Shown here one piece after another: positions 1 to 7,739 of a stretch of 46,732 bases of DNA. The stretch lies in IMG/VR virus record IMGVR_UViG_3300045999_007840, positions 1-46,732 of that record. One strand, given 5' to 3'. Source of the stretch: a virus. A program made the translations under genes and the position numbers. Each line of letters starts with the position of its first letter. The first letter of the stretch is position 1. Below the pieces are notes generated by a model, which saw only the letters and a list, made by a program, of their open reading frames with translations, was not told the origin of the DNA and did no database searches.

Positions 1-6
1 AGGGAA

Positions 7-19
7 TCTTCGGAGGAGT
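7..19. repeat. 13-bp direct repeat, left copy
   Basis: TCTTCGGAGGAGT occurs here and again at 46714-46726, close to the two ends of the window. If the molecule is circularised the two copies lie 25 bases apart, immediately upstream of the terminase genes. That position fits a packaging recognition site or an assembly junction; the sequence alone does not decide between them. Confidence 0.5.
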
Positions 20-147
20 GGCACGAAGAGAGGGACCGCCGGGAGGACCCTAGATTTTCTCACTTCTGAGAAAGCTGCCACAATGGCGGTTTTTCTTGCG
101 TTTGGGAATGCTGCCGTTTTGTCAGTCGTGCTCACTGCTGCCCCCCC
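20..147. other. Left-end non-coding segment with small hairpins
   Basis: No gene is seen here. The segment follows the stop codon of the last minus-strand gene (thyX). It holds a perfect 7-bp hairpin (TTTCTCA/TGAGAAA with a CTTC loop, 56-73), and next to it a second stem (CTGCCA/TGGCGG, one G-U pair) followed on the plus strand by TTTTT. Either could terminate transcription weakly, but neither is a strong minus-strand intrinsic terminator. A run of eight C lies just before the thyX stop. Confidence 0.35.
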
Positions 148-963
148 CTATTCAAACGCCAGTCTTCGGAACGTCCGCCATGCGCCGCGAATACACTGCT
201 GGTTGCTGCGGTCGTCTCTGTGAACCACCACACAGTGCTCAAATGGGCTCAGGTGTCCGGGTTTGGCCTCGCCCAGTCTGGTGGCCAGCTCGATATTCGC
301 GGCGTCGCTGTGCGATCCGTCGAATGCAGCGTAGGACACCCGAGCGCAGGCACCTGCAGCGGCCCACGCCATCCTGATTCCCCGCTCTGATTTTGGCAGG
401 TGCGAATAGTACGGCAGATGCCATTGTCCCCAGTCGAGGATCTCCCATTGAGACTGTCTGCGGGCCTCGAAAATGAGTTCTGCGATCCGCTGAATTTTGG
501 GGTCGGCGTCGGCATGGCGGCGGAGCTCGTCGAAATTGCCCCAGGCCCAATCGTTGCCCGTGACCACCGCATCGACCCACTGCCATGGGGCCAGCAGGCG
601 GTTCGCGTCCTGCTTGTGCAGGCCCAGTAGCGACATGACGTAGGCGGCGAGGATTGCCGGCCAGCGAGCCAGCAGCCAGATCCGGCGGCAGGCTGCTGAT
701 CGCAGGCGACTGAGCTGCGTGGCGGCCTGCATGCCCCGCTGGTTGCGCCCCCAGCAGTGCGGGACGAATGGATTCCGGATCACCTCGCCGATTACGACTC
801 GTGAGGGGACTGCCCGATTCGATCGGGCGTTACGGGCGAAAGTGCGGTGTGTCAGGAATTCAGCCCAGACACACAGCGGCATGCGGATCTGGATTGTGGT
901 GATTCGCTCGCCGACTGGATTTATGGAGTCGGCGAGGATTGTTGCGCTGTATTGCTGGGTCAT
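148..963 (-). CDS. thyX: Flavin-dependent thymidylate synthase (ThyX-like)
   Basis: The product (271 aa) is probably a flavin-dependent thymidylate synthase, which methylates dUMP to dTMP using methylene-tetrahydrofolate and FAD/NADPH, supplying dTMP for phage DNA synthesis. The ThyX signature RHRx7S is recognisable as THR-x7-S (His39, Arg40, Ser48), followed by NR (49-50); the first Arg is replaced by Thr. A second family-like segment near the C terminus reads LSPFEHCVVV. The length fits ThyX (about 220-270 aa). The start overlaps the stop of the upstream 73-aa gene by 4 bases. It is the last gene of the minus-strand operon, far from the other DNA-metabolism genes. The altered signature residue means activity should not be assumed. 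Confidence 0.8.
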   Translation of the reverse strand: MTQQYSATILADSINPVGERITTIQIRMPLCVWAEFLTHRTFARNARSNRAVPSRVVIGEVIRNPFVPHCWGRNQRGMQAATQLSRLRSAACRRIWLLARWPAILAAYVMSLLGLHKQDANRLLAPWQWVDAVVTGNDWAWGNFDELRRHADADPKIQRIAELIFEARRQSQWEILDWGQWHLPYYSHLPKSERGIRMAWAAAGACARVSYAAFDGSHSDAANIELATRLGEAKPGHLSPFEHCVVVHRDDRSNQQCIRGAWRTFRRLAFE

Positions 964-1181
964 TGCTGCACTCTCCGGATCTGTGCTGCCTCACTGACTG
1001 CTGTCAGGTTTTCCAATCGAATGTAATATTTGGTCTCAGTCGATGGCCGCACGCGTACGCCCACCACCTCACCGCGTCGCCACTCGCGAAACCACAAAAC
1101 CTCCACCACCTCACCCTTTGCGTACTCGATCTGATTCCAGTGCATGGTCAGTTTCCCAGTCGTTTGTGCCGTAAATTTCAC
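960..1181 (-). CDS. Small hypothetical protein, 73 aa
   Basis: A short protein I do not recognise. The middle is rich in beta-strand-forming residues (GEVVEVLWFREWRRGEVVG and the following VRVRP), which resembles a small SH3/KOW-like barrel, but this is only an impression. It sits six bases after the upstream 120-aa gene and overlaps thyX by ATGA, so it is probably co-translated with them. No membrane segment or cysteine motif is visible. Confidence 0.6.
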   Translation of the reverse strand: MKFTAQTTGKLTMHWNQIEYAKGEVVEVLWFREWRRGEVVGVRVRPSTETKYYIRLENLTAVSEAAQIRRVQQ

Positions 1182-1187
1182 CCCGAA

Positions 1188-1550
1188 TCAGCCACTCTGG
1201 GCGGCCTGACCGTCGCTCACACTGCAACCACTGCCACCAGCGGATGGGATCGGGCCTGCACCAATACGATCCAGCAGTTCGTTGATTACCTGCTGGCGTT
1301 CTGCTGCGGTTTCCGCGTCTTGAATTTTCTGCAGCATCTCCGGCATTCTGAGCCGCAGGTCGAGCATCACAAAAACAGCAGCGGCGGCGGCGTCTGTGAT
1401 GGGCTGCCAGTTCATTCCACGCTGAAATGCGTATGACAGTGTGTCTGGAACAGAGTGTTTTTCGACACATGTTTCCAGCCACCCATAATGCCATTGGTTG
1501 ATCTCAACACGGCGCAAAATCTTATCCATTGGACGACTCGGAAAACCCAT
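1188..1550 (-). CDS. Hypothetical protein, about 120 aa
   Basis: An unrecognised, mostly helical protein. An open frame continues upstream to 1634, but I place the start at ATG 1550 because a GAGAGG ribosome-binding site lies about 10 bases before it; ATG 1529 is the alternative. With the 1550 start the gene overlaps the end of the upstream helix-turn-helix gene by 29 bases. The core has an aromatic stretch (NQWHYGWLE), an Ala-rich helix (AAAAAVFVML) and a charged helix, ending in a Gly/Ser-rich tail. No function is assigned. Confidence 0.55.
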   Translation of the reverse strand: MGFPSRPMDKILRRVEINQWHYGWLETCVEKHSVPDTLSYAFQRGMNWQPITDAAAAAVFVMLDLRLRMPEMLQKIQDAETAAERQQVINELLDRIGAGPIPSAGGSGCSVSDGQAAQSG

Positions 1551-1773
1551 TGAACACCGCCCTCTCGCACCGCCAAACGTATTCAGTTCCGGCCCCACGC
1601 CACACCGTTTTGGAGACCACGTAATCGCCGCCAACAGCCCGCAGCACTCTAATCAGGCGGCGGACTGTCCGCTCGCTGCAGTCGAGATCCTGAGCGATCT
1701 GAGCGAGGGTGAATTCGCCCCGTCCGATCAGGTGCTCGAGATACTGCAGCCGTTGCAGGGATTCAGGTGACAC
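1522..1773 (-). CDS. Helix-turn-helix DNA-binding protein, 83 aa
   Basis: A small probable transcription factor with a DeoR/HTH_11-like winged helix-turn-helix. Residues about 19-45 read as a HTH: GEFTLAQIAQDLDCSERTVR followed by RLIRVLR, with the recognition helix SERTVRRLIRVL. The remainder (YVVSK...TEYVWRC) could form the wing. The start is GTG 1773, two bases after the stop of the long coiled-coil gene, with AGGG upstream. It may control phage operons, perhaps its own; no operator is identified. It is the only clear HTH protein in the window and has no repressor-protease or dimer domain. Confidence 0.7.
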   Translation of the reverse strand: MSPESLQRLQYLEHLIGRGEFTLAQIAQDLDCSERTVRRLIRVLRAVGGDYVVSKTVWRGAGTEYVWRCERAVFNGFSESSNG

Positions 1774-1775
1774 GA

Positions 1776-3053
1776 TCAGCCCTGTTCCGCCTCGCTGGTT
1801 TCATCGTCATCGCATTCGACGTCGTCGAACACCTCGAGGATTGATTCCAGCAGCGTGCAAAAATTGCTTCGGTCTGTGGTGGAATTCAGTGACACCAAGC
1901 ACCGCATATGCCCCAGCATGTCGCGGACCATCGTCTGAACTGTGCTGCAGGCGGCTGCCATCGGCTGCAGGGCCTCGAGCTGGGCCAGCTTGTCGTTGGC
2001 CTGCGGCACCTGCTGAGCCGCGTCCAGCTCGATCCGCAGATCTCGGATCTGAGCGTCTTTCTGGTCGAGCTGCTTGTCGGCCGCGTCGATCGCTGCCCGC
2101 AGCTCGTCGTTTTGCTTGCCCGCATCGACGACTGCTTTCTCCTGTGCAGTGGAGATCGTATCCAGATCGAAGATGCGGAGCGCTCGTTTTTGGAGCTCCC
2201 GCTGCTGCTGCTGGATCTCTTGCTGCATGCGACCAATCGTATCGACATGCTTCTCGACCAGCGTTTCCAGCTCGACCACCCGCCGCAGCTCAGGTGAGTC
2301 TGCAGGCACCTGCTGCGCGGCGTCCAGTTCGATCTGCAGTCTCTGGCGGTCTGCTGCCGCAATTGTCAATTCTTCCTTAGCCACTGCCAGTTGCCGCTGC
2401 AGCCCTCCGATCTCCATGTTCAGATCGCGGGCCTCCCCCTGCAGGGCACCGATCTTGTCCGCCTGCTCGCGGTTCGCAGCAGCAAACAGATCTCGGCCCT
2501 GTATCGCCTCACCCAGCTCTCTCTGCAGATAGTGGATCTCGCTGCGTAGTTCGTCGGCTGTGTCTGCCGGCTGTGGCTGTGGCTGTGGATCAATCGGGCG
2601 AATGTAGCGGTTCGGCCCCCTCACGTACTGATCCCTGCCAGGTATATCCAACTCCTCGTGCGTTTCCACCAGCCGCCAGCCCTCCGGTGGTGTGTATTGC
2701 GTGGCCTGTCGCTCCGGCTGTGGCTGTGGCTCCGGCTCCGGCTCAATCGGCCCGAGATACGCGACCAGATCCAGCGGGCCCTTTCCGTCAAAGTAATAGC
2801 GACCGTTTGCACGCCAAAAATGGCGATCTGCAGCGTCCCACCACGGCCACCGCTCCGCCAGGCCGTCACCCTCCGGCGTCGGTGTCACGTTGCGGACCTC
2901 ACCGTCCCGCGTCTTCCAGCGGCCCTCGCGGACCTGAACCGGCTCCGCCTGTCCCTCAATCTCCGCCAGTTGCTCGCTATTCGTTTTCGGCTCCGGCTCA
3001 CTCGCCTGCTCCGCCCGCACCGACTCCAAAAACTCACCACTCATGTCACTCAT
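1776..3053 (-). CDS. Long coiled-coil protein with EP/PQ-rich linkers, 425 aa
   Basis: An unrecognised modular protein. The first 100 or so residues are acidic and contain a Trp/Tyr-rich segment (RWPWWDAADRHFWRANGRYY). Two low-complexity hinges follow (EPEPEPQPQPE near 105-115 and DPQPQPQPAD near 155). From about residue 165 to 380 the sequence is a nearly continuous heptad coiled coil rich in Q, E, L and R. It contains an internal duplication: ELDAAQQVP appears twice, about 105 residues apart. The C terminus is acidic (DDVECDDDETSEAEQG). AGGGGTG precedes the ATG. A structural spacer or scaffold role is possible but unproven. Confidence 0.75.
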   Translation of the reverse strand: MSDMSGEFLESVRAEQASEPEPKTNSEQLAEIEGQAEPVQVREGRWKTRDGEVRNVTPTPEGDGLAERWPWWDAADRHFWRANGRYYFDGKGPLDLVAYLGPIEPEPEPQPQPERQATQYTPPEGWRLVETHEELDIPGRDQYVRGPNRYIRPIDPQPQPQPADTADELRSEIHYLQRELGEAIQGRDLFAAANREQADKIGALQGEARDLNMEIGGLQRQLAVAKEELTIAAADRQRLQIELDAAQQVPADSPELRRVVELETLVEKHVDTIGRMQQEIQQQQRELQKRALRIFDLDTISTAQEKAVVDAGKQNDELRAAIDAADKQLDQKDAQIRDLRIELDAAQQVPQANDKLAQLEALQPMAAACSTVQTMVRDMLGHMRCLVSLNSTTDRSNFCTLLESILEVFDDVECDDDETSEAEQG

Positions 3054-3196
3054 CGCGCACCCCTATCTGCTCGAGGTCTCATCACAGCCTACCAGCATCC
3101 TCACACCGTCACTGTGAGGGGTAGACAGTCACCAATCGACAGATTACAGGCCGGACAACACTCTGGCAAGGGTGATTTTTGCCGGCGGCGGCAAAA
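3054..3196. other. Intergenic segment with GTCAC-rich inverted repeat
   Basis: No gene is seen. A perfect 7-bp hairpin CCTCACA/TGTGAGG lies at 3099-3119, with a loop containing part of TCACACCGTCAC (3101-3112); that 12-mer also occurs twice at 11086-11113. Another inverted repeat at 3174-3199 includes the stop codon of the upstream gene, but its T-rich arm is on the wrong side for a minus-strand intrinsic terminator. The segment is the natural place for a promoter of the left-end genes; I could not pick clear -10/-35 boxes. Confidence 0.4.
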
Positions 3197-3688
3197 TCAG
3201 CGGACCATTTCCCACGTGAACTGGTATGTGGACATATGCAGGCCATGCCCAAACAGGGCGTCTCGGCTGATCGGAAACGGCTCTGAACCCGTCAGGATTG
3301 CCACCTGATTTGAGTCCAACCGGACGCCATTCTGGGCGGTCTCATGAAAGAATTCCTGAACGCGCTCAGCCCAGTATCCACACTCGTCCAGAGCGTCGTT
3401 TGTGACCACACCGCCGGTTAGTTTTTGGTGGATCGCTAGGTAGACGATGTAGCTCCGATCCCCATCGCGGCGATTCCTCGGAGTGAATCGGGCCCCCATC
3501 CCGATCAGGTCCACAATCATTTGCCCCTCTCGCAGCTGCTCCAATCGTCGCCGCGGGTCTGCCACCTGCTCCGCGGTCAGAATTGCGGAGAGCTCCGGAT
3601 CGGCATTGATGGCGGCGGCCATGGCGGCGGCGATCATCCGTTGGATCGGGCGTTTTGTGTCGATGGCTGGGATGATGCCGATACTCAT
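3197..3688 (-). CDS. Hypothetical virion-associated protein, 163 aa
   Basis: An unrecognised protein, probably structural by context. The N terminus carries an Ala-rich helix (RMIAAAMAAAINADPELS), then a charged helical region (DPRRRLEQLREGQMIVDLIG) and a mixed alpha/beta C-terminal half ending in an aromatic stretch (STYQFTWEMVR). The size and pattern are reminiscent of small head-tail or tail completion proteins, but no diagnostic motif is seen. Its start overlaps the stop of the upstream 423-aa gene by ATGA, so the two are probably made together. Confidence 0.6.
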   Translation of the reverse strand: MSIGIIPAIDTKRPIQRMIAAAMAAAINADPELSAILTAEQVADPRRRLEQLREGQMIVDLIGMGARFTPRNRRDGDRSYIVYLAIHQKLTGGVVTNDALDECGYWAERVQEFFHETAQNGVRLDSNQVAILTGSEPFPISRDALFGHGLHMSTYQFTWEMVR

Positions 3689-4956
3689 GCTGCAAACTGC
3701 CTCTCAACAATCCGTGTTGTGCCACCACCGAGCCACCGGACCAGCTCGCCGATCTGTGCACCAATCTGCCACGTGACTGAGCCCAGCGGCGTTGTGTCGG
3801 TGTCACCTGCGGCCAACTCAATCACCAGCTCGTCTGTGGTGTCATCCCAGCTGCAGGCCCCGGCCACCAGTCGCGGCTGGCGGTCAGTCCCGAATCCAAA
3901 CAGCCACGTGATTTCGGCCACTGGCGTGCCACCGATTTCGGTGATGGGGTTGTTCTCGAGGTCCAACAGCTGCAGGCGGATTTCGGATTCCAGCGTTGTG
4001 TCGTAGTCTGATCCGCGGCAAATCGTCGCCGGGAATCCGGTGATTTGGGTTTCGAGCTGCAGGCGGGCCACCGCGGCGGACACAGCCCCTGTCACGTTGT
4101 CGAGGTTGGCCAGAATCAGCTGCTGATTCTCCAGCGTGGCTGAACCACCGCCGCCACCGCCTGGGGCGTTTTCGAGCATGTTCACAGTGAACTGGTAGAC
4201 CGCACCATCAAGAACCAGCCCCGTGTTGAGTTTGTCGGTCACTGATTTGATCGCGGTCTGGTTGGTCGCGTTGGCGTAGTTGGCTGACGTGAGTGTGCGG
4301 GCCTCAAATTCTGCCACCGTTGGGATGTCCGCCAGCTGCGTGTCGAGGTTGGCAGATGCCAGTCCCAAGGCTGCCCGTGTCTCTGCTGCAGACAGCGGTG
4401 CTATGTAGGCTGAAGCTGCCAGCCGAGACAGGACATTCGTGTTCACCGTTCCGAGATTGATTGAAATGGTGCCGATCGTCGCGTTGTCCGGTGCCGTATA
4501 ACTGGTGGTTGGCAGCGGCATACCCGTAACCGCCACACCACCCCATTGATCAGTATTTGCTGTGACTCGATTGGTCACACTGGCCACCACCTGGCTCACG
4601 CTGATCGTCGTGTTGGTCAGTGCCACCGCCGCTGTGGCTCCAGTCACTTTGCTCCAATCAACACCAGCATATCCCGCCGTTGCAGATGCCGATGTCACAA
4701 CTGTGACCGATGCAGGAATGCACCCCGTTTTCTTCGCAATCAGGACGAAGCTTGTGTAGTTCGTCTCGGCCTGTGTCGGAGTGTACAGCACCACGCCGTC
4801 TGTGCTGTAAGCCGTTGTTCCACCGCCATCCGCTTCAGCCACGCCAACCGGCTTGATCCTGACCGTAACGCCGGACGATTGCACAGCCCCGTCTGTAATC
4901 TGCACAACGGGACCGATTGCAATAGGCTCAGGAGATGCTGCATTCCTCGGATACAC
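3685..4956 (-). CDS. Putative virion surface/fibre protein, 423 aa
   Basis: A Thr/Ser/Ala/Val-rich protein, low in Cys and charged residues, as in phage fibre and baseplate-decoration proteins. Residues 1-130 look like beta-sandwich repeats; residues 190-240 are more helical (LSAAETRAALGLASANLDTQ); a Gly hinge (APGGGGGGSA) near residue 270 precedes a helical strip; the last 110 residues are beta-rich and acidic. Nothing identifies the binding target. Its first base is shared with the stop of the lectin-fold gene upstream and its end overlaps the 163-aa gene, so it belongs to a four- or five-gene virion-like cluster at 3.2-6.8 kb. Confidence 0.6.
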   Translation of the reverse strand: MYPRNAASPEPIAIGPVVQITDGAVQSSGVTVRIKPVGVAEADGGGTTAYSTDGVVLYTPTQAETNYTSFVLIAKKTGCIPASVTVVTSASATAGYAGVDWSKVTGATAAVALTNTTISVSQVVASVTNRVTANTDQWGGVAVTGMPLPTTSYTAPDNATIGTISINLGTVNTNVLSRLAASAYIAPLSAAETRAALGLASANLDTQLADIPTVAEFEARTLTSANYANATNQTAIKSVTDKLNTGLVLDGAVYQFTVNMLENAPGGGGGGSATLENQQLILANLDNVTGAVSAAVARLQLETQITGFPATICRGSDYDTTLESEIRLQLLDLENNPITEIGGTPVAEITWLFGFGTDRQPRLVAGACSWDDTTDELVIELAAGDTDTTPLGSVTWQIGAQIGELVRWLGGGTTRIVERQFAA

Positions 4957-5807
4957 TACACACCTCCACCGATAATCTGATTCTGCCGTCGTGCCCAGTA
5001 TGCCTTGAATGCCGCACCCTGCTCAACCGCCACTCGTCGCCTGCGTCGCCGCTCCAGCATTCCGCCGCGACCCAGATTATAAAGTGTGCGAATGCTGGCA
5101 GCGTCCAGCCCTCGCTGCCACAACACAACGTCATCCATCAAGCCGTTAACATTTCGCCCCAAATCGCTCGAAGTCGGCGTGTAAAACCCAAATCCACCGA
5201 TTGTCAGAGCCTTCGTTGCCGATCCCACGATGCCTTTACTGCCGCTGACCGTAAACACGCTGACGCCGTTTGCGTACACCGTCAGCGTGCCGCCCTGTCG
5301 TGATGCGATTAAATGCACCCATGTATTCGTCGCCAGCGTATACGCTACGTCTGCCCCGCCGCCTGAGGCTGTTCCGTCAGCCATTATAAAACCCAGCCGC
5401 TGTGTGCCTGCATCGTTGCGCAGCCGAAAGTCGATCCCGAATATGTTTGACGATACCACGTCATAGCTGCACAGCAGCGAGGCAAATCCACCGGACGACG
5501 GGAGGCTGCGATTATACACCCACGCACCCACTGCGTATTCCGTTCCCGGGCTGTACGGTCTGGCTGCACCTGTCACAATGTTGTCGTTAGTGCCGTCGAG
5601 ATCCAGCGCGTATTGCCCGCCATTAATCACCCAATCCGTCGCCGCGTCCATATTCGTTAACGTGCCCCAGTTGTTATACCGTGACACGTCGAACAATCGC
5701 GTTCCCGTCGGCCCCAGACACGGCGCCCAATAGCCGACCACACCGTCCCACAGATCCGGGTGGGCGGATTCGTCGTAGGTGCCGTAGTGTTGCCATGATG
5801 CTCTCAT
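4956..5807 (-). CDS. LamG/concanavalin-A-like lectin-fold virion protein, 283 aa
   Basis: Probable carbohydrate-binding or receptor-binding protein. Residues about 25-240 fit the Laminin-G_3/ConA-like jelly roll: YALDLDGTNDNIV, then an AVGAWVY strand, TWVHLIASRQGGTLTVYANG (the usual W-h-a-...-l-Y-v-N-G block), GGFGFY, and the terminal GLMDDVVLWQRGLDAASIRT strand. The C-terminal 40 residues are strongly basic (LERRRRRRVAVEQ) and may anchor it to the virion. No signal peptide is present. The gene sits between two other virion-like genes with 1- and 4-base overlaps. I infer a tail-tip or decoration role; binding specificity cannot be read. Confidence 0.8.
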   Translation of the reverse strand: MRASWQHYGTYDESAHPDLWDGVVGYWAPCLGPTGTRLFDVSRYNNWGTLTNMDAATDWVINGGQYALDLDGTNDNIVTGAARPYSPGTEYAVGAWVYNRSLPSSGGFASLLCSYDVVSSNIFGIDFRLRNDAGTQRLGFIMADGTASGGGADVAYTLATNTWVHLIASRQGGTLTVYANGVSVFTVSGSKGIVGSATKALTIGGFGFYTPTSSDLGRNVNGLMDDVVLWQRGLDAASIRTLYNLGRGGMLERRRRRRVAVEQGAAFKAYWARRQNQIIGGGV

Positions 5808-6361
5808 GTCAACGCATCCACAATTGCGGGATACATCGGAACAACGATAAGTCGACTGCCGTTGTCGGTGGCTGTGGTCTCGTTACGGACTGCCTGCCCG
5901 AGGTTATTATCGGCGATGGGGGAAACGTATCGCCCCCGAGGATACCATACCGATGGCACCTGAGTAATCACCGTGTTCCCGTCTGCAGTTGCAACCAGTG
6001 ACACGACTGGCGGACCAGCCTGCCGCAAATTGGCGTCACTTGTCCCAAGGGTGTAACTGCCGTTGCTGCCTGTGACCTTTGCTGGCCACAGTGTATTGTC
6101 ATGACTGCTGACAAGATACGCCTCAAACGAAGTGCCAGCAGCCGGTGCGGTACCTGTCTCGATCGACAAATACACCCAGCAAAATTCCGGCAACAACTGA
6201 ATGCCCCCGACACTCAGAGCGAGATCCGCAGATGCTCCTTGCTGTGCCGATCCGCTTGCGAGATTGTTGAATGATAAATCTTTGGTGACGCCTGTAGCAC
6301 CAGACTGTCCCCACACAATCGCAGTGCCCTGAACAGTGCCTGCAAAATCAGGTAGTGGCAT
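5804..6361 (-). CDS. Hypothetical virion-like protein, 185 aa
   Basis: An unrecognised, Gly/Ala/Thr-rich beta protein without cysteine clusters or membrane segments. It has the look of a phage head-decoration or tail-surface domain (for example FCWVYLSIETGTAPAAGTSF and VPSVWYPRGRYVSPIADN). The 3' end overlaps the lectin-fold gene by ATGA and the 5' end overlaps the 152-aa gene by 14 bases, so the set appears to be expressed as one unit. Confidence 0.6.
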   Translation of the reverse strand: MPLPDFAGTVQGTAIVWGQSGATGVTKDLSFNNLASGSAQQGASADLALSVGGIQLLPEFCWVYLSIETGTAPAAGTSFEAYLVSSHDNTLWPAKVTGSNGSYTLGTSDANLRQAGPPVVSLVATADGNTVITQVPSVWYPRGRYVSPIADNNLGQAVRNETTATDNGSRLIVVPMYPAIVDALT

Positions 6362-6806
6362 TAGTTAATCCTCCGGTCACTCGGAACCATTCGCGGGCTG
6401 CGCCCACCTGCTGCTGCGTGATCGTTTGGGCGACGTTTGCGAGTGCCTGCAGCGCGTCCAGTTGTGGCTGCGTTGCGAGATTGTATGAGAGCAACACCTG
6501 CCCGACTCCCTGCACCGTTCCGCCGTCCATGTCGATCGGTCGTCCGGCTTCAATCCAGTCGACAAATGACATTGCCGCCCCTCGTGGCGGATTTGGTAAG
6601 GCCGTGTTCTGTGCTGCAATCTTGACGATTGCCCACAGCCCGCTTGCGATTGCTGCGGCCTGAACACGCTCCGCCGCCACCGGCTGCCGGATCGGTGGTG
6701 CAATGGCAGAACATCGCAGCGCGCACCCCTCATCGTTGCCCTCGGCATACAGGGCAGCCGCCTGCGTGTCGCCCTGAATCAGCGTGTATAGTTCTGCGTC
6801 TGTCAT
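6348..6806 (-). CDS. Hypothetical phage protein, 152 aa
   Basis: A mostly helical protein. The beginning (MTDAELYTLIQGDTQAAALY, then GNDEGCA) resembles small helical proteins that occur beside tail-fibre genes in many siphoviruses, whose function I do not know. Residues 85-110 include FVDWIEAGRPIDMDGG; the C-terminal third is a Gln/Ala-rich helix. It overlaps the 185-aa gene by 14 bases and is 38 bases downstream of the 109-aa gene. It may be a minor virion or assembly protein; this is inference from position. Confidence 0.6.
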   Translation of the reverse strand: MTDAELYTLIQGDTQAAALYAEGNDEGCALRCSAIAPPIRQPVAAERVQAAAIASGLWAIVKIAAQNTALPNPPRGAAMSFVDWIEAGRPIDMDGGTVQGVGQVLLSYNLATQPQLDALQALANVAQTITQQQVGAAREWFRVTGGLTNATT

Positions 6807-6844
6807 TGTTGTTCCCGCTGTGTCACAATCTTGATTTCTTCAAC

Positions 6845-7174
6845 CTAAGATTTCGCCATTTTCACCGCAGCATCAATCAGCTGCTGACCCATCGCCAGAT
6901 ACTCCAGCGGATCGCTGACCTCAGAACCGTTGGCCTCGAATCCGGAATTCGTCGCCCCGTTTGCCAGTCTGCACTCCCTCAGGATTTCCAGCCGCTGCCG
7001 CAGAATCTCCAAGGCTGTCGAGACGTTTGCCCCAGCCGCCTGCACTGCGTCGGATTGCAGGCAACATTTGTCCGGCACTGTCTCCGGCGGTGAGGGTTCC
7101 CCGGTGAGTTCGTCCGGGACCATAAGTCTCAAATTCGGCTTGCCACCCATCGGGGGATTTGTACCTGTCGACAT
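6845..7174 (-). CDS. Hypothetical soluble protein, 109 aa
   Basis: An unrecognised protein with a Pro-rich N terminus and two helical stretches (STALEILRQRLEILRECRLA; LEYLAMGQQLIDAAVKMAK). The ATG at 7174 has AGGTGA a few bases upstream, supporting this start. Remarkably its first 254 bases lie inside another open frame on the same strand (6921-7463, the two-membrane-segment protein). Both frames look usable, so this may be a genuine overlapping gene pair. Confidence 0.6.
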   Translation of the reverse strand: MSTGTNPPMGGKPNLRLMVPDELTGEPSPPETVPDKCCLQSDAVQAAGANVSTALEILRQRLEILRECRLANGATNSGFEANGSEVSDPLEYLAMGQQLIDAAVKMAKS

Positions 7175-7463
7175 GCGTCACCTGTGCTATCTGGACCTCT
7201 GAAATTGAATGGGCAGCACCGTCGCCACCCTCTGATTTACTGACCACCTCAGCGAGTGCTGCGTACTCGCGAACCGTGTGATCGCCGAACCGCGTCAGGA
7301 TCAGCATCGCCATCAGGACTGTGCAGCGTGCCAGCCATGCAGCTGCGGTCCGCCGCCATCCCGTTTCTCTCACCGCCTCACGCGCCACCAGCAGGCCAAT
7401 GGTGAGGCAGGCCCACGCACAAAATGCCACTCGGTACCAGTGCTGTAAAATCTCAGGGGTCAT
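6921..7463 (-). CDS. Membrane protein with two predicted TM segments (holin candidate), 180 aa
   Basis: The start is placed at ATG 7463 because it overlaps the stop of the 70-aa membrane gene as ATGA; the open frame extends further upstream without need. Two hydrophobic segments lie near the N terminus (YRVAFCAWACLTIGLLVA at about 10-27 and ARCTVLMAMLILTRFG at about 43-58), with Arg-rich residues between and after them. The rest is soluble and, in its last 85 residues, low in obvious structure; that part overlaps the 109-aa gene in another frame. Two TM segments in a cassette with a protease suggest a holin or a similar lysis protein, but this is inference. Confidence 0.55.
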   Translation of the reverse strand: MTPEILQHWYRVAFCAWACLTIGLLVAREAVRETGWRRTAAAWLARCTVLMAMLILTRFGDHTVREYAALAEVVSKSEGGDGAAHSISEVQIAQVTHVDRYKSPDGWQAEFETYGPGRTHRGTLTAGDSAGQMLPAIRRSAGGWGKRLDSLGDSAAAAGNPEGVQTGKRGDEFRIRGQRF

Positions 7464-7672
7464 TTCAATGGGCTCCAGATCAGTCCAGCAGAGTAGGTGA
7501 CGATCGCGACAGCGAGGGCATACACAACCCACCGCCAGGCGGTTCCGGTGTGCTCCATGATCGTCTTGAGGGTTCGCGGCGAGATGCGAACCGAGAACCC
7601 AGGGCCCTGAATGTGCAGGACGTCGGGCTCGCGATCGTCGGGAGTTGTATCGTCCGTTTTGTGTTCGTCCAT
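7460..7672 (-). CDS. Small single-pass membrane protein, 70 aa
   Basis: The first 45 residues are charged and soluble (MDEHKTDDTTPDDREPDV...), and one hydrophobic segment (WVVYALAVAIVTYSAGLIW, about 49-67) ends the protein. This tail-anchored pattern is common in phage antiholins, spanin-like and other small envelope proteins. Its stop overlaps the start of the two-TM protein by ATGA, suggesting the two act together, possibly in lysis. No homologue is recognised by eye. Confidence 0.6.
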   Translation of the reverse strand: MDEHKTDDTTPDDREPDVLHIQGPGFSVRISPRTLKTIMEHTGTAWRWVVYALAVAIVTYSAGLIWSPLK

Positions 7673-7739
7673 TGCGCCCCGCCGTCGCTGTCATGGATTG
7701 AGGGTTTCCCCGGAGTCCTACAGTGTGCAGGCGGGGAAA

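Noticed and set aside
3174-3199. Intrinsic terminator at the hairpin around the stop codon of the 163-aa gene
   Set aside because: On the minus strand the T-rich arm is 5' and the A-rich arm 3', so there is no U-tract after the stem.
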